Positions 42,358 to 58,621 are shown, counted from the first letter of the stretch. The stretch: 64,000 bases of DNA from Ectopseudomonas mendocina (GCF_007049795.1 NZ_SCFY01000001.1:1-64000); one strand, 5' to 3'. The notes: generated by a model not told the origin, from the letters alone. Numbers and translations: made by a program.

Positions 42358-42717
42358 ATGAGCAAGTCGCTGTTGATCATAAGCCGCCAGGCACCCTGGA
42401 GCGGCCCTGGTGCGCGTGAGGCGCTGGATATCGCCCTGGCCGGCGGCGCCTTCGATCTACCCATCGGCATGCTGTTTCTCGATGACGGCGTTTTTCAGCT
42501 CAGCGCTGAACAGCAACCCAGCCAGCTGCAACAGAAAGACCTCGGCGCCAACTTACAGGCGCTACCGATGTTCGGTGTCGAGGCGCTGTACGCCAGCCAG
42601 CGCAGCCTGAGCGAGCGCGGCCTTGGCGACAGCGAACTGAATCTGGCGGTGCAGCGACTCGACGACAGCGCGCTGACTGCCCTTCTCGACCGCTACGATC
42701 AGGTGATCACCCTCTGA
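42358..42717 (+). CDS. tusC: Sulfur relay subunit TusC
   Basis: 119 residues. SLLIISRQAPWSGPGAREAL and GAFDLPIGMLFLDDGVFQL are typical of TusC/DsrF. Follows tusD without a gap and overlaps tusB by one base. Structural partner in the TusBCD hexamer. Confidence 0.92.
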   Translation: MSKSLLIISRQAPWSGPGAREALDIALAGGAFDLPIGMLFLDDGVFQLSAEQQPSQLQQKDLGANLQALPMFGVEALYASQRSLSERGLGDSELNLAVQRLDDSALTALLDRYDQVITL

Positions 42718-43016
42718 TGGCCACCCTGCACATTCTCTCCCATTCGCCGTTCACCGATAGCCGCCTCGCCAGTTGCCTGCGCTTGCTGGGCGCAGGCGAC
42801 GCCCTGCTACTCACTGGCGATGCGGTCTATGCATTGCAGCCCGGCACGACCAATCTGCAAGCGTTGCAGCTGATGCCTGCCAGTGTCTCGCTCTACGCCC
42901 TGGACGAAGACCTGGCCGCCCGAGCGCTACAGGCGCCCGAGCGCGCTCAGGCCGTCGACTATCCAGAATTCGTCGAGCTGTGCACCCGCTACGCCAAGGT
43001 CAATAGCTGGCTATGA
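42717..43016 (+). CDS. tusB: Sulfur relay subunit TusB
   Basis: 99 residues, MATLHILSHSPFTDSRLASC onward, DsrH-like. Short, with GAGDALLLTGDAVYAL in the middle. Overlaps tusE by 4 bp. Confidence 0.9.
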   Translation: MATLHILSHSPFTDSRLASCLRLLGAGDALLLTGDAVYALQPGTTNLQALQLMPASVSLYALDEDLAARALQAPERAQAVDYPEFVELCTRYAKVNSWL

Positions 43017-43348
43017 GTACGCTTAACGTCGGCGGACGTGACATTGCCCTGGACAAGGACGGCTACCTGATCGACCTGCAGGATTGGTCACACCCCGTAG
43101 CCGAGGCGCTAGCCGCAGCGGAAGAGTTGCAACTGAGTGACGATCACTGGGAAATTCTCGACCTGCTGCGTGCCTTCTACGCGGAGTTTCAGCTGTCGCC
43201 CGCCAACCGTCCGCTGATCAAGTACGCTGCTCTGAAGCTCGGCACGGAGAAAGGCAACAGCCTGCACCTCAATCGCCTGTTCAAGGGCACTCCCGCCAAA
43301 CTCGCCGCCAAGCTCGCTGGCCTGCCGAAACCGACCAATTGCCTATGA
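43013..43348 (+). CDS. tusE: Sulfur carrier TusE (DsrC family)
   Basis: 111 residues. DsrC-like, with KDGYLIDLQDWSHPVAEALA and the C-terminal arm LAGLPKPTNCL whose Cys is one residue from the end, the position that carries persulfide. Passes sulfur to MnmA. Overlaps the next gene by 4 bp. Confidence 0.93.
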   Translation: MSTLNVGGRDIALDKDGYLIDLQDWSHPVAEALAAAEELQLSDDHWEILDLLRAFYAEFQLSPANRPLIKYAALKLGTEKGNSLHLNRLFKGTPAKLAAKLAGLPKPTNCL

Positions 43349-44340
43349 ACCTGATCACCCCCGCCGAACATCCCTTCGCCCAGTTCGTGCGTATTCTCGG
43401 CAAGGGCAAACGCGGCGCCCGCGGCCTGACGCGCGAGGAGGCCCGCGAAGCCATGGGCCTGCTGCTCGATGGCAAGGTCGAGGACACCCAGCTCGGCGCC
43501 TTCCTGATGCTGCTGCGGCACAAGGAAGAAAGCGCCGAAGAGCTCGCCGGCTTCGTCGAAGCCATTCGCCCACGGCTCGCCGCCCCGAACATCCAGGTCG
43601 ACCTGGACTGGCCCAGCTATGCCGGCAAGAAACGTCATCTGCCGTGGTATCTGCTGGCAGCCAAAGCTCTGGCCGCCAGCAGTGTACGCATCTTCATGCA
43701 TGGCGGTGGTGCGCATACCGCAGGGCGCATGTATACCGAACAACTGCTGGAACAACTGGGCATCCCCTGCTGCAAGGACTGGCAAGCAGTGGAGGCGGCG
43801 CTCGACCAACACAACCTGGCCTACAGCTACCTGGGCGACTGGATGCCGGCGCTGCAGCGCATGATCGATCTGCGCAACACCCTGGGCCTGCGCTCGCCTA
43901 TCCATTCCCTGGCGCGAGTTATCAACCCGCTCGCTGCCCGCTGCGGGCTGCAGAGTATCTTCCATCCCGGTTACCAGGCTGTGCATCGCGAAGCCAGTCG
44001 GCTGCTGGGTGATCACGCCATCGTCATCAAGGGCGAAGGCGGCGAGATCGAGGTCAATCCAGACGGTGCCTGCCACCTGCATGGCACGCTCGATGGTGAA
44101 GACTGGGACGAAGAATGGCCGGCGCTGTCAGCGCAGCGCCATGTCAAACCCGAGCGACTCGACCCGGCCGTGCTGGGCGCTTTCTGGCGCGGCGAGCACG
44201 ATGACGCTTACGGTCGCCTGGCGGTTATCGCCACCATGGCCGTCGCACTACGCGGGTTGGGCCTGGATCGTGAAGCGGCATTCCTGCAGGCCCAGCAGCG
44301 CTGGGATGCACGCTTTCAATCTAATCAATCGATTGCTTAA
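43345..44340 (+). CDS. ybiB: YbiB-like protein (anthranilate phosphoribosyltransferase fold)
   Basis: 331 residues from the ATG overlapping tusE stop. N-terminal helical part of glycosyltransferase family 3 (LTREEAREAMGLLLDGKVED), then PRLAAPNIQVDLDWPSYAGK and IFMHGGGAHTAGRMYTEQLL. Resembles TrpD but is the YbiB class, whose E. coli member binds nucleic acid instead of acting in Trp synthesis. Usual Pseudomonas neighbour of tusE. Confidence 0.85.
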   Translation: MNLITPAEHPFAQFVRILGKGKRGARGLTREEAREAMGLLLDGKVEDTQLGAFLMLLRHKEESAEELAGFVEAIRPRLAAPNIQVDLDWPSYAGKKRHLPWYLLAAKALAASSVRIFMHGGGAHTAGRMYTEQLLEQLGIPCCKDWQAVEAALDQHNLAYSYLGDWMPALQRMIDLRNTLGLRSPIHSLARVINPLAARCGLQSIFHPGYQAVHREASRLLGDHAIVIKGEGGEIEVNPDGACHLHGTLDGEDWDEEWPALSAQRHVKPERLDPAVLGAFWRGEHDDAYGRLAVIATMAVALRGLGLDREAAFLQAQQRWDARFQSNQSIA

Positions 44341-44413
44341 GCCAGCTTTTTCCACCTTTCAATCGACTTCATCACATTAGACTCCAGATTCATTCAAAAC
44401 GGAGGCACACGTT

Positions 44414-45412
44414 ATGGGCTTGTTGATCGACGGCCGCTGGCATGACCAATGGTACGACACCGGCGACAGTGGCCGCTTCCAGCGCGAAAGCGCGCAACGC
44501 CGTAACTGGGTAACCACCGACGGTAGCGCAGGGCCGAGCGGCAGCGACGGCTTCAAGGCCGAGGCCGGGCGTTATCACCTCTATGTATCGCTGGCCTGCC
44601 CCTGGGCTCATCGCACCCTGATCCTGCGCAAACTCAAAGGCCTCGAATCGCTGATCGATGTCTCCGTGGTGAGCTGGCTGATGCGCGAACAGGGCTGGAC
44701 CTTCGACCGCGAGTTCGGCTCCAGCGGCGACCACCTCGACAACCTGAGCTACATGCATCAGCGCTACACAGCCGATGACAGTCATTACACCGGCCGCGTT
44801 ACCGTACCCGTGCTGTGGGACAAACAGACCGGCGGCATCGTCAGTAACGAGTCGGCTGAAATCATCCGCATGTTCAACAGCGCGTTCGACGGCCTGACCG
44901 GCAACGGCCTGGACTTCTACCCCGAACCGCTACGTGAGCGCATCGACCAGCTCAACGGGCGCATCTACCCGGCCGTGAACAACGGCGTTTACCGGGCAGG
45001 CTTCGCCACCACGCAGGAAGCTTACGAAGAGGCCTTCGACGAACTGTTCGCCATGCTCGACGAGCTGGAAGCACTGCTGGACGAGAAGCGTTACCTGGCC
45101 GGCGAATACCTGACCGAGGCGGACATTCGCCTGTTCACCACGCTGATTCGCTTCGATGCTGTCTATCACGGGCATTTCAAGTGCAACCTGCGACGCATCG
45201 AGGACTACCCGAACCTGTCCAACTGGCTACGCGAGCTGTACCAGTGGCCAGGCATCGCCGAGACGGTGGACTTCACCCACATCAAGTCGCACTACTACGC
45301 CAGCCACGCCACCATCAACCCGACTGGCGTGATACCCAAAGGGCCGCAGCAATATTTCACTCGCGCACATGATCGCCAGCGCCTGCCGGGCAAAGGTGTG
45401 TTCCAGCGCTAG
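44414..45412 (+). CDS. yqjG: Glutathionyl-hydroquinone reductase
   Basis: 332 residues, xi-class GST. The catalytic CPWAHR is in YVSLACPWAHRTLILRKL (about residue 63), followed by VTVPVLWDKQTGGIVSNESA of the thioredoxin fold, and a helical C-terminal domain (YLTEADIRLFTTLIRFDAVY). Reduces glutathionyl-hydroquinones. A plus-strand gene facing cysG tail-to-tail. Confidence 0.92.
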   Translation: MGLLIDGRWHDQWYDTGDSGRFQRESAQRRNWVTTDGSAGPSGSDGFKAEAGRYHLYVSLACPWAHRTLILRKLKGLESLIDVSVVSWLMREQGWTFDREFGSSGDHLDNLSYMHQRYTADDSHYTGRVTVPVLWDKQTGGIVSNESAEIIRMFNSAFDGLTGNGLDFYPEPLRERIDQLNGRIYPAVNNGVYRAGFATTQEAYEEAFDELFAMLDELEALLDEKRYLAGEYLTEADIRLFTTLIRFDAVYHGHFKCNLRRIEDYPNLSNWLRELYQWPGIAETVDFTHIKSHYYASHATINPTGVIPKGPQQYFTRAHDRQRLPGKGVFQR

Positions 45413-45466
45413 AAACGTGATGGCAGGTGACTGATGCCTCGACAACGAGGCTTCCGTCGCTGGGCG

Positions 45467-46855
45467 TCAGATGCTGTTCTGAGCGCCTTCGAACCAGGCC
45501 AGCTTGTCACGCAGGGTGACCACTTCCCCGACTATCACCAGTGTGGGGGCGTGTACTTCGTGTTCGGCGACAAGCTCCGGCAGGGTTTCCAGCGTGCCAG
45601 TGAAGACTCGCTGATTCTGCGTGGTGCCCTGCTGCACCAATGCTGCAGGCGTGGCACCCGAACGGCCATGTGCGATCAGCTGCTCGCAGATACCCGGCAG
45701 GCCGACCAAGCCCATGTAGAACACCAGGGTTTGCCCCGGCGCGACCAGGTCCTGCCACGGCAAGTTGCTGCTGCCATCCTTCAGATGCCCGGTAACGAAA
45801 CGCACTGACTGCGCATAGTCGCGATGGGTCAGCGGGATGCCGGCATAGGCCGCGCAGCCCGAAGCCGCGGTGATGCCCGGGACGACCTGGAAGGGAATGT
45901 CCTCGGCAGCCAGCTGCTCGATCTCTTCACCACCACGACCGAAGATGAACGGATCGCCGCCTTTCAGGCGCAGCACGCGCTTGCCTTGACGAGCCAGGTC
46001 GACCAGCAGTTGGTTGATCCGCTCCTGCGGCACCGCGTGATCGGCGCGACGCTTGCCGACATAGATGCGCTCGGCATCACGCCGGCACAGCTCGATAATG
46101 GCGGGCGCCACCAGGCGGTCGTACAGCACGACGTCAGCTTGCTGCATCAAGCGCAGGGCGCGGAAAGTCAGAAGATCGGGATCACCAGGCCCTGCGCCGA
46201 CCAGATACACCTCGCCCAGGGCGCGCGGCGCAGCACCGGCCACGCGTGCCTCGAGCAGACGCTCGGCCTCCTCCGGCTTGCCGGCAAACACGCTCTCGGC
46301 GATCTGCCCTTGAAACACGTCCTCCCAGAACACGCGGCGCTGTTGCACGTCGGGGAACAGCTGCTTGACCCGCTCACGGAAACGCTTGCCCAGGTTGGCC
46401 AACTGGCCGTAGGTGGCCGGAATCCAGGTCTCGATCTTGGCGCGGATCAGCCGCGCCAGCACCGGCGCATCGCCGCCACTGCTGACCGCGACGATCAGCG
46501 GCGAGCGATCGACGATGGCGGGAAAGATCACGCTGCACAGCGCCGGCGCATCCACCACGTTGACGGGAATACCCAACGCCTGGGCGTCGGCTGAAATCTG
46601 CGCATTGAGCGGCACGTCATCGGTGGCGGCGATGACCAGAGCAACGCCCTGCAGATCACTGCTCGCATAGCCGCGCAGGAAGATGCCGTCAGCGCCGGCC
46701 AGCGCCTGCAACTCACGGCGGATTTCCGGGGCGACCACACGCAGGCTAGCGCCGGCGTCGCTCAACAGGCGCGCCTTGCGCAGCGCAACCTCACCACCGC
46801 CGATCACCAGTACCGGGCGATCCTGCAGTTTGTGGAACAGCGGAAGGAATTGCAT
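45467..46855 (-). CDS. cysG: Siroheme synthase (multifunctional)
   Basis: 462 residues, fused enzyme. N-terminal dehydrogenase/ferrochelatase: [17 protein letters not shown]; middle part [21 protein letters not shown]-terminal uroporphyrinogen methyltransferase: [40 protein letters not shown], and [20 protein letters not shown]. Converts uroporphyrinogen III to siroheme for sulfite and nitrite reductases. Full length. Confidence 0.96.
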   Translation of the reverse strand: MQFLPLFHKLQDRPVLVIGGGEVALRKARLLSDAGASLRVVAPEIRRELQALAGADGIFLRGYASSDLQGVALVIAATDDVPLNAQISADAQALGIPVNVVDAPALCSVIFPAIVDRSPLIVAVSSGGDAPVLARLIRAKIETWIPATYGQLANLGKRFRERVKQLFPDVQQRRVFWEDVFQGQIAESVFAGKPEEAERLLEARVAGAAPRALGEVYLVGAGPGDPDLLTFRALRLMQQADVVLYDRLVAPAIIELCRRDAERIYVGKRRADHAVPQERINQLLVDLARQGKRVLRLKGGDPFIFGRGGEEIEQLAAEDIPFQVVPGITAASGCAAYAGIPLTHRDYAQSVRFVTGHLKDGSSNLPWQDLVAPGQTLVFYMGLVGLPGICEQLIAHGRSGATPAALVQQGTTQNQRVFTGTLETLPELVAEHEVHAPTLVIVGEVVTLRDKLAWFEGAQNSI

Positions 46856-46881
46856 CAGATCAGCCTCATCAGAGGTCGGTC

Positions 46882-46944
46882 GTAGGGGTGCGCTGCGCGC
46901 ACCAAACTACGGTGTAAGGCCCTGGTGCACATGGCGCACCCTAC
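46882..46944. repeat. Inverted pair of a dispersed GC repeat
   Basis: GTAGGGGTGCGCTGCGCGCA (then CC) at 46882-46903 and the opposite-facing GGTGCACATGGCGCACCCTA (then C) at 46924-46944 are related inverted copies. This looks like a dispersed Pseudomonas intergenic repeat placed between serS and cysG. Confidence 0.55.
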
Positions 46945-46953
46945 CTCCGTTGA

Positions 46954-46984
46954 AACGGGGCAGCTGCTAACGCCCCGTTTTTTT
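46954..46984. terminator. Hairpin terminator between serS and cysG
   Basis: AACGGGGC / GCCCCGTT with a 10-nt loop; eight T follow on the plus strand, a short T run on the minus. On the minus strand it would lie just after serS. Confidence 0.6.
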
Positions 46985-47000
46985 GCGTCGTGATGGCCTA

Positions 47001-48290
<1,290 letters not shown>

Positions 48291-48360
48291 TCAATACATC
48301 GACGAAAAAGGTTGCGGCCACCAGCGTGACGCGGGTTGCCGAGTGTAAAGCTTTAGCGGG

Positions 48361-48744
48361 TCAGGATGCCAATCGAGCCAGGCTCAGACCGGCCCAGGCG
48401 GCCAGCAGACCGCCAATGATACTGAATGCCAGGTAACCGAAGGCCTCGGGCGCGCGACCGCCCTCCATCAGTTTCATGATTTCCAGGCTGAAGGACGAAA
48501 AAGTGGTGAAGCCACCCAGAACGCCAGTAATCAGACCGGTACGCAGCTCCAGCGGCAGATCGGTACGGGTCAGGAACAAGCCTGATAGCAGACCAATCAG
48601 CAGGCAGCCGATGATGTTTACCGCAAAGGTACCCAGGTAGAAATGCCGGGGCCAGTTGCCCGCGACCCAACTGGCAACCAGAAAGCGCATGACCGACCCA
48701 GCAGCGCCCCCAACAGCGACGGCAAGTGCTACACGAATCATCAT
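48361..48744 (-). CDS. crcB: Fluoride exporter CrcB (Fluc)
   Basis: 127 residues, four membrane helices. Signature [16 protein letters not shown], then [16 protein letters not shown] and [17 protein letters not shown] with the Phe and Thr/Ser residues of the fluoride channel. Overlaps the rarA stop by 4 bp. I saw no fluoride riboswitch. Confidence 0.94.
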   Translation of the reverse strand: MMIRVALAVAVGGAAGSVMRFLVASWVAGNWPRHFYLGTFAVNIIGCLLIGLLSGLFLTRTDLPLELRTGLITGVLGGFTTFSSFSLEIMKLMEGGRAPEAFGYLAFSIIGGLLAAWAGLSLARLAS

Positions 48745-50063
48745 TTTCTCCTCTGCCTCGGACTATTGGCGTCCTGACTGCGCAGATGTTGCAGCTTGTC
48801 GCGAATTTTCAACTCCAGGCCGCGTGGCACCGGGTCGTAATACTGGCGCGGCTGCAGATTTTCGGGGAAGTAATCCTCGCCCGCCGCATAGGCATCGGGC
48901 TCGTCATGGGCATAGCGGTACTCATCGCCGTAGCCGAGTTGCTTCATCAGCTTGGTAGGCGCGTTGCGCAGGTGCAACGGCACCTCCTGCGAACCTTGCT
49001 CGGCGGCATCACGCATGGCCGCCTTGAAAGCCGTATAGACCGCATTGCTTTTTGGCGCACAGGCCAGATATACGATGGCCTGGGCCACGGCCAGCTCGCC
49101 TTCCGGACTGCCCAGGCGCTCCTGCACGTCCCAGGCATTGAGACACAGGGTCAGCGCGCGCGGGTCGGCGTTGCCGATATCCTCACTGGCCATGCGCACC
49201 ACGCGACGAGCGATGTAAAGCGGGTCGCAGCCGCCGTCGAGCATCCGCGCGTACCAGTACAGCGCGCCGTCCGGACTGGAGCCACGTACCGACTTGTGCA
49301 GCGCTGAAATCTGGTCGTAGAAGGCCTCGCCGCCCTTGTCGAAGCGGCGCCGGCTGTCGCCCAGCAGATTCTGCAGCAGTTCGACGCCGATCTCGCCGTC
49401 GTCTTCCGCCAGATCGGCAGCATTCTCGAGAAAGTTGAGCAGGCGGCGGCCATCGCCATCGGCAGCGGCCAGAAGAATCTGAAAGGCCTCGTCCGGCAGG
49501 CTGAGATGGCGATCACCCAAGCCTTTGGGGTCGCTCAGCGCACGATTGACCAGCTTGCGCATCGCCGCCTCGTCGAGGCTCTTGAGCACATAAACGCGCG
49601 CACGCGACAGCAGCGCATTGTTCAGCTCGAACGAGGGGTTCTCGGTGGTGGCACCGATGAAGATCAGCGTGCCATCTTCCACATAGGGCAGAAACGCATC
49701 TTGCTGGCTCTTGTTGAAGCGGTGCACTTCGTCGACGAAGAGGATGGTACGACGGCCGTACTGCGCCGCATGCTGCTGAGCCACCTCGACGGCCTGGCGG
49801 ATCTCCTTGACCCCGGACAGCACCGCGGAGATGGTCTCGAAATGGGCGTCGGTGACCTTGGCCAGCAGCCGCGCCAGGGTGGTCTTACCCACCCCTGGTG
49901 GCCCCCAGAAGATCATCGAGTGCAAAGCGCCCTGCTCCAGCGCCTCACGCAGCGGCTTGCCCGGCCCCAGCACATGCTCCTGCCCGACGTATTCGTCCAG
50001 GCTGGTTGCACGCAAACGCGCAGCCAAGGGCTGCGCGACGGGTTGGCGGCCGAACAGATCCAC
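48741..50063 (-). CDS. rarA: Replication-associated recombination protein RarA
   Basis: 440 residues, AAA+ ATPase. Walker [18 protein letters not shown], Walker [21 protein letters not shown], sensor [21 protein letters not shown]-terminal tetramerisation part. Acts at stalled forks and SSB ends. 3 bp after lolA. Confidence 0.95.
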   Translation of the reverse strand: MDLFGRQPVAQPLAARLRATSLDEYVGQEHVLGPGKPLREALEQGALHSMIFWGPPGVGKTTLARLLAKVTDAHFETISAVLSGVKEIRQAVEVAQQHAAQYGRRTILFVDEVHRFNKSQQDAFLPYVEDGTLIFIGATTENPSFELNNALLSRARVYVLKSLDEAAMRKLVNRALSDPKGLGDRHLSLPDEAFQILLAAADGDGRRLLNFLENAADLAEDDGEIGVELLQNLLGDSRRRFDKGGEAFYDQISALHKSVRGSSPDGALYWYARMLDGGCDPLYIARRVVRMASEDIGNADPRALTLCLNAWDVQERLGSPEGELAVAQAIVYLACAPKSNAVYTAFKAAMRDAAEQGSQEVPLHLRNAPTKLMKQLGYGDEYRYAHDEPDAYAAGEDYFPENLQPRQYYDPVPRGLELKIRDKLQHLRSQDANSPRQRRK

Positions 50064-50066
50064 GCC

Positions 50067-50693
50067 TTACTCCTGGATGACGTCCACGCCTTGCGGAATG
50101 TCGAAGGTGAACTGGGCGTTATCGACCGGCTCGTTCATCTTCACATTGAGAAACAGGATGTTGGTGCGCTGACCGATGCTGTCGATCAACTGCATGTCGT
50201 TGAGCACACGATTGCGGAACGACAGGCGCAGGCTATCGAACAGACTGTCCTTGGCCTTGGGTTTGAGAATGAAGTCGACCACACTGCCGCCTTCCTTGTA
50301 GTCGATCTCGAAGTTCTCGCGAATCTGCGACACATCACCGGACAGCAACAGTGCCGGGGTGTGAGTCAGGCGTTGATCGAGGGTCTGAATGGTGACCTGT
50401 TCCAGATCCGGGTCATACAGCCAGACTTTTTCACCGTTGGACACCAGCAGTTGCTCCATCGGCTGGTCGGTGTGCCAGCGGAACATACCCGGACGTTTGA
50501 GCAGCATTTCCCCGGCGGTTTCCTGCAGCTGGGTGCCGCTGGCGTCGAGGGTCAGCTGAGAAAAGCGCGCACTGATGGTCTGCGCCTGGCTGAGCAAGTC
50601 GCTCAGGCGCTTGGTGGCGGCCTCTTCATCAGCCTGGGCAGTCAGCAGGGTAAAGCTCAGAGCAGCCAGCATCAGCAGGCGAATAACACGCAT
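50067..50693 (-). CDS. lolA: Outer-membrane lipoprotein carrier protein LolA
   Basis: 208 residues from [20 protein letters not shown], a Sec signal peptide cleaved after about residue 20. Mature part includes [20 protein letters not shown] and [20 protein letters not shown], typical of LolA. Carries lipoproteins across the periplasm to LolB. Follows ftsK, as usual. Confidence 0.94.
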   Translation of the reverse strand: MRVIRLLMLAALSFTLLTAQADEEAATKRLSDLLSQAQTISARFSQLTLDASGTQLQETAGEMLLKRPGMFRWHTDQPMEQLLVSNGEKVWLYDPDLEQVTIQTLDQRLTHTPALLLSGDVSQIRENFEIDYKEGGSVVDFILKPKAKDSLFDSLRLSFRNRVLNDMQLIDSIGQRTNILFLNVKMNEPVDNAQFTFDIPQGVDVIQE

Positions 50694-50818
50694 ATAAACC
50701 CCTTGAGTCCGTATGAGAATGGCGAGGCGACTCCGCACCTCGCATTGCTCGGCAGCGCTTGGCTACCGTGAAGTCTTGTAGACCGCTAATTCAGTGGTTT
50801 GTCCGCGAGACGCAACAC

Positions 50819-53227
50819 TTAGTCACGAGATGAACCGGGCGCGAGCACCTCGCGTGATCCGTTGGTATTCATCGAGCTGACCACGCCGGCCATTTCCATC
50901 GCCTCGATCATTCGTGCGGCGCGGTTGTAGCCGATCTTCAGCTTGCGCTGCACCGCGGAAATCGACGCGCGGCGGCTTTCCAGAACGAAGTTGACGGCTT
51001 CGTCGTACAGCGGATCTTCCTCGCTGCCTTCGCCACCTTCACCACCGCTGCTGCCCTCGAAGCCGCTGCCACCTTCTTCGGCGCCGGCGAGGATGTCTTC
51101 GTTGTAATCCGGCGCACCACGCAGCTTCCAGGCCTCGACCACGCGATGCACTTCATCGTCAGAGACGAAGGCACCGTGAACACGAATAGGCAAGCTGGTG
51201 CCAGGCGGCATGTAGAGCATGTCACCGTGACCCAACAGCTGCTCGGCGCCACCCTGGTCGATGATGGTGCGCGAATCGATCTTGCTGGAGACCTGGAACG
51301 CCATACGGGTCGGGATGTTGGCTTTGATCAGGCCGGTGATCACGTCCACCGAGGGGCGCTGGGTGGCGAGAATCAGGTGAATACCGGCCGCACGTGCCTT
51401 CTGAGCGATACGCGCGATCAGCTCTTCGACCTTCTTGCCGACGATCATCATCATGTCGGCGAATTCGTCGACCACCACCACGATGGTCGGCAGGGGTTTG
51501 AGCAGCGGTGCCTCGTCTTCCATGCTTTCGCGACGGAACAGTGGGTCAGCCAATGGCTCGCCAGCCTCGATGGCATCCTTGACCTTGCGGTTGAAGCCCG
51601 CCAGGTTGCGCACACCCATCTTCGACATCAGCTTGTAGCGGCGCTCCATCTCGGCAACGCTCCAACGCAGGGCGTTGGCCGCCTCCTTCATGTCGGTGAC
51701 CACCGGGCAAAGCAGGTGCGGAATACCCTCGTAGATCGACAACTCGAGCATTTTCGGGTCGATCATGATCAGCTTGGCGTCTTCCGGGCTCGACTTGAAC
51801 AAAATCGACAGGATCATCGCGTTCACGCCCACCGACTTACCGGAACCAGTGGTACCGGCCACTAGCAGGTGCGGCATCTTGGCCAGATCGGTGATCACCG
51901 GCTTACCGCCGATGTCATGCCCCAGCGCCAGAGTGACCGGCGACTTGGCATCATCGTATTCGGGCGTCGACAGCACTTCGGAGAAACGCACGATCTGACG
52001 ATTCTCGTTGGGGATTTCGATACCAACGGTGGTCTTGCCAGGAATGACTTCCACCACCCGCACGCTGGTCACGGCCAGCGAACGCGCCAGGTCCTTGGCC
52101 AGGTTGGCGATGCGACTGACCTTGACCCCGGCAGCCGGCTGGATTTCGTAGCGGGTGATCACCGGGCCTGGATGGATCGAATCCACCGCGACCTCGACAC
52201 CGAACTCCTTGAGCTTGATTTCCAGCAGATGGCCGACGCCCTTGAGCGATTCCGGCGAGTACTCGACCTTCTTGGCTTCCGCCGGGTCGAGCAGGGAAAT
52301 CGGCGGCAAGGTGCCTTCCACCGCGCTGTCGACGAACAGCGGAGCCTGCTTTTCCTTCTGCACACGCTTGCTCGGCTCTGGCGCCTTAGCCACGGGTGGC
52401 GGCGCAATAACCGGCGCAGGGCGCTTCTCGCGCTCGCTCATGTGTTTGCTCAGCGACTCCTCGCGCTCGAGCAGGCGCTCCTTGACCTTGGCTTGCTCAC
52501 GACGGTCCGACACCACTGGCGCAGCCACCTCAGTGACCCGCTCGTCCAGCTCGCGCAGTTGAATCTTCATCTGCTTGCGTTCGCTACGGGCACTCCACCA
52601 GCCAGTGATGGCGCCATGAATCAGCTCGATCAGGTCGAGGGTGATCTTGCCGGTCAGATCCATCACGCGGAACCAGGACAGATCGGTGAAAACGGTCAAA
52701 CCGAACAGGAACAACGCCAGGAATATCAACGTGCTGCCCTGCACGTTCAGCGCATGCACGGCCAGATCACCCAGGCTGGCACCGAGCATGCCGCCACCGG
52801 AGCCCTGCATGCCTGCGGCCGCTGCGAAATGAATATCGCCCAGCGCAGCGCCGGAAAGAATCAGGAAGACCAGGCCGATGCTGTGCCAGGAAAACAGCCA
52901 GCCGTTCCAGTGCCAGGGCTGATTACGCGTGCGGAACACCTGCCAGGTCTTGGCTGCCAGCAGGAGTGGGAAGATATAGGCAAAGTAGCCCAGTGCGCCG
53001 AACAGTGCACTGGAGAGCCAGGCGCCAATGCTGCCGCCGGCGTTGATGACGCGCTCGACCTGTACACTGTTGTCCCACGCCGGATCGGCGGCGTTATAGG
53101 TCAACAGTGCCATCAGCAGGTACAGGCACATCGCGCCCAGGGCGATCAATGCGCCTTCCTTCAGTCGATACTGAAGCTTCTGACGCCAGTCGATAATCTG
53201 GGTGGTGGAATTCTTCAAAACAGCCAT
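50819..53227 (-). CDS. ftsK: DNA translocase FtsK
   Basis: 802 residues from the ATG at 53227; ATG 53251 (810 residues) and TTG 53218 are other possible starts. Four N-terminal membrane helices ([20 protein letters not shown] first), a linker, RecA-like motor with Walker [19 protein letters not shown] and Walker [16 protein letters not shown], and the C-terminal gamma winged helix ([20 protein letters not shown]) that reads KOPS. Clears chromosome ends at division and activates XerCD at dif. Confidence 0.95.
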   Translation of the reverse strand: MAVLKNSTTQIIDWRQKLQYRLKEGALIALGAMCLYLLMALLTYNAADPAWDNSVQVERVINAGGSIGAWLSSALFGALGYFAYIFPLLLAAKTWQVFRTRNQPWHWNGWLFSWHSIGLVFLILSGAALGDIHFAAAAGMQGSGGGMLGASLGDLAVHALNVQGSTLIFLALFLFGLTVFTDLSWFRVMDLTGKITLDLIELIHGAITGWWSARSERKQMKIQLRELDERVTEVAAPVVSDRREQAKVKERLLEREESLSKHMSEREKRPAPVIAPPPVAKAPEPSKRVQKEKQAPLFVDSAVEGTLPPISLLDPAEAKKVEYSPESLKGVGHLLEIKLKEFGVEVAVDSIHPGPVITRYEIQPAAGVKVSRIANLAKDLARSLAVTSVRVVEVIPGKTTVGIEIPNENRQIVRFSEVLSTPEYDDAKSPVTLALGHDIGGKPVITDLAKMPHLLVAGTTGSGKSVGVNAMILSILFKSSPEDAKLIMIDPKMLELSIYEGIPHLLCPVVTDMKEAANALRWSVAEMERRYKLMSKMGVRNLAGFNRKVKDAIEAGEPLADPLFRRESMEDEAPLLKPLPTIVVVVDEFADMMMIVGKKVEELIARIAQKARAAGIHLILATQRPSVDVITGLIKANIPTRMAFQVSSKIDSRTIIDQGGAEQLLGHGDMLYMPPGTSLPIRVHGAFVSDDEVHRVVEAWKLRGAPDYNEDILAGAEEGGSGFEGSSGGEGGEGSEEDPLYDEAVNFVLESRRASISAVQRKLKIGYNRAARMIEAMEMAGVVSSMNTNGSREVLAPGSSRD

Positions 53228-53343
53228 TTCCTGCGCCCTTGGCGCGTCCATCTGATGGTTAACCGCAGAAGCGGCCTATTGTAGGGCCAGCCTGACGCCG
53301 AGGCCAATTGCCAAGCTCCCGCACCCACCCCGCTTCGGTGTAG

Positions 53344-54372
<1,029 letters not shown>

Positions 54373-54428
54373 TGGCACAAGGGCGAGCACCATCGCTCGC
54401 CCTCCCCTCCTCCGCTGGACAAGCGCAC

Positions 54429-55109
54429 ATGCTGACCTGGCTGCAACGTGACTCACTGCAGTTCCCGCCATTGGCAAAAGCCATGCGCGAACCCAATGGC
54501 CTGCTCGCCGCTGGCGGCGACCTGAGTGCCGACCGCCTGATCAGCGCCTACCGCCACGGCTGCTTCCCCTGGTTCGATGATGGCCAGCCGATCCTCTGGT
54601 GGTCACCCGATCCACGCACGGTACTGTTCCCCGAAGAGCTGCACGTTTCTCGCAGCCTGGCCAAGCTACTGAGACAAAATCGCTACAGCGTCACCTTCGA
54701 CCGGGATTTTGCGGCCGTGATAAAAGCTTGCGCCGAGCCTCGCGCCTACGCCGATGGCACCTGGATCACTCGCGGCATGCAGGACGCCTACCTGCAACTG
54801 CACCAGCGCGGCATCGCCCATTCCGTGGAAGTCTGGAGCGAGGGTGAGCTGGTTGGCGGGCTCTACGGCCTGGCCATGGGCCAGCTGTTCTTCGGCGAAT
54901 CCATGTTCAGCAGCGCCGACAACGCCTCCAAGATCGGTTTCGCCACCCTCGTCGGCAAGCTGCGCGCATGGGGCTTCGTACTCATCGACTGCCAGATGCC
55001 CACGCAGCACCTGCACAGCTTCGGCGCAAGAGCCATACCTCGCGCGACATTCGCCGAGTACCTGCAGCACCACATCGATCTGCCAACCACAGCGGACTGG
55101 CTCGCCTAG
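54429..55109 (+). CDS. aat: Leucyl/phenylalanyl-tRNA-protein transferase
   Basis: 226 residues from [20 protein letters not shown]. Motifs [20 protein letters not shown] and [20 protein letters not shown] are diagnostic. Adds Leu or Phe to proteins with N-terminal Lys or Arg, marking them for ClpS/ClpAP. The frame extends upstream to the trxB stop but that part has no family match. First of the N-end rule group here. Confidence 0.95.
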   Translation: MLTWLQRDSLQFPPLAKAMREPNGLLAAGGDLSADRLISAYRHGCFPWFDDGQPILWWSPDPRTVLFPEELHVSRSLAKLLRQNRYSVTFDRDFAAVIKACAEPRAYADGTWITRGMQDAYLQLHQRGIAHSVEVWSEGELVGGLYGLAMGQLFFGESMFSSADNASKIGFATLVGKLRAWGFVLIDCQMPTQHLHSFGARAIPRATFAEYLQHHIDLPTTADWLA

Positions 55110-55163
55110 TCGAGCGGCCAAGCCTGGCATACACTCTTAGTCAGGCTTTTGCGAGACGACGCC

Positions 55164-55871
55164 ATGACCGAGCTGGCCCGCCTGAAGTTCTATGCCACTC
55201 AACCTCATCCATGCAGCTATCTGCCGGAAGAACAGGCCACCACCCTGTTTCTCGACCCCAGCCAGCCCATGGACGTGCAGGTCTATGCCGAGCTGTCGGA
55301 ACTGGGTTTTCGTCGCAGCGGTGACCACCTCTATCGGCCCCACTGCCAGCAGTGCACAGCCTGCATCCCGGCACGCATCCCGGCCGCGCGCTTTACGGCA
55401 AATCGCCAGCAGCGGCGCATCATCAAGCGCAATCAAGACATCGCCGTTCGCTGCGTGCGCCCGGTATTCACCGAAGAGTATTACGCGCTCTATGTACGCT
55501 ACATCGAGCAGCGCCACGCCGATGGCGACATGTACCCGCCAAGCCGCGAGCAGTTCTCGACCTTTCTGATTCGCGATCTGCCATTTTCACGCTTCTATGA
55601 GTTCCGCCTGCAAGACAAACTGCTCGCCATCGCTGTCACCGACGTTCTGCCGAATGGCCTGTCGGCCGTCTACACCTTCTACGATCCGGCTGAAGAGCGC
55701 CGCAGCCTTGGCCGATTCGCCATCCTCTGGCAAATCGGCGAAACCGCGCGCCTGGGGCTGGAGGCCGTCTATCTCGGCTACTGGATCAAGAACTGCCGCA
55801 AGATGAACTACAAGACCCAGTACCGCCCCATCGAACTTTTCGTCAATCAGCGCTGGACGCTGCTTACCTAG
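55164..55871 (+). CDS. bpt: Aspartate/glutamate leucyltransferase (Bpt/Ate1)
   Basis: 235 residues. N-terminal [20 protein letters not shown] and the Cys pair region [15 protein letters not shown]-terminal [26 protein letters not shown]. Adds Leu to N-terminal Asp or Glu, feeding the same ClpAP pathway. 54 bp after aat. Confidence 0.94.
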
Positions 55872-56007
55872 CCGCTCTGCCAGCCATCCAAACGCTCGAC
55901 AATCCAAGCCACTTGGCGCAGCCCCCTGTTTTCGGGCACAATGCACGCCGCTTTTGCCTGGCGCCAGTTGCACCGGGCCATTTCCTGGATACCGAGGGCT
56001 TTACTGC

Positions 56008-56226
56008 ATGTCGAAAGAAGACAGCTTCGAAATGGAAGGCACTGTCGTCGACACCCTGCCCAACACCATGTTCCGCGTGGAGTTGGAAAACGGGCACGTC
56101 GTTACCGCGCACATCTCCGGCAAGATGCGCAAGAACTACATCCGCATTCTCACTGGTGACAAGGTGCGTGTTGAGCTGACACCTTATGACTTGAGCAAAG
56201 GCCGCATCACCTACCGCGCCCGTTAA
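56008..56226 (+). CDS. infA: Translation initiation factor IF-1
   Basis: 72 residues, S1/OB fold: [40 protein letters not shown]. Full length. Ends before a strong bidirectional terminator facing clpA. Confidence 0.97.
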
Positions 56227-56238
56227 GCCAAGCACCAA

Positions 56239-56272
56239 ACGAAAACGCCCGGCTTATGCCGGGCGTTTTCGT
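56239..56272. terminator. Bidirectional terminator between infA and clpA
   Basis: ACGAAAACGCCCGGC, TTAT, GCCGGGCGTTTTCGT: a perfect 15-bp stem with T tracts in both directions, between convergent genes. Confidence 0.85.
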
Positions 56273-56321
56273 TGGCTCAGCAAAAGCCGCCAGGGCTTTC
56301 GCTGAGCGTGAGGCCATTCGA

Positions 56322-58592
<2,271 letters not shown>

Positions 58593-58621
58593 AGCTTCAC
58601 CTCATACCCAAGTGGCCGGCG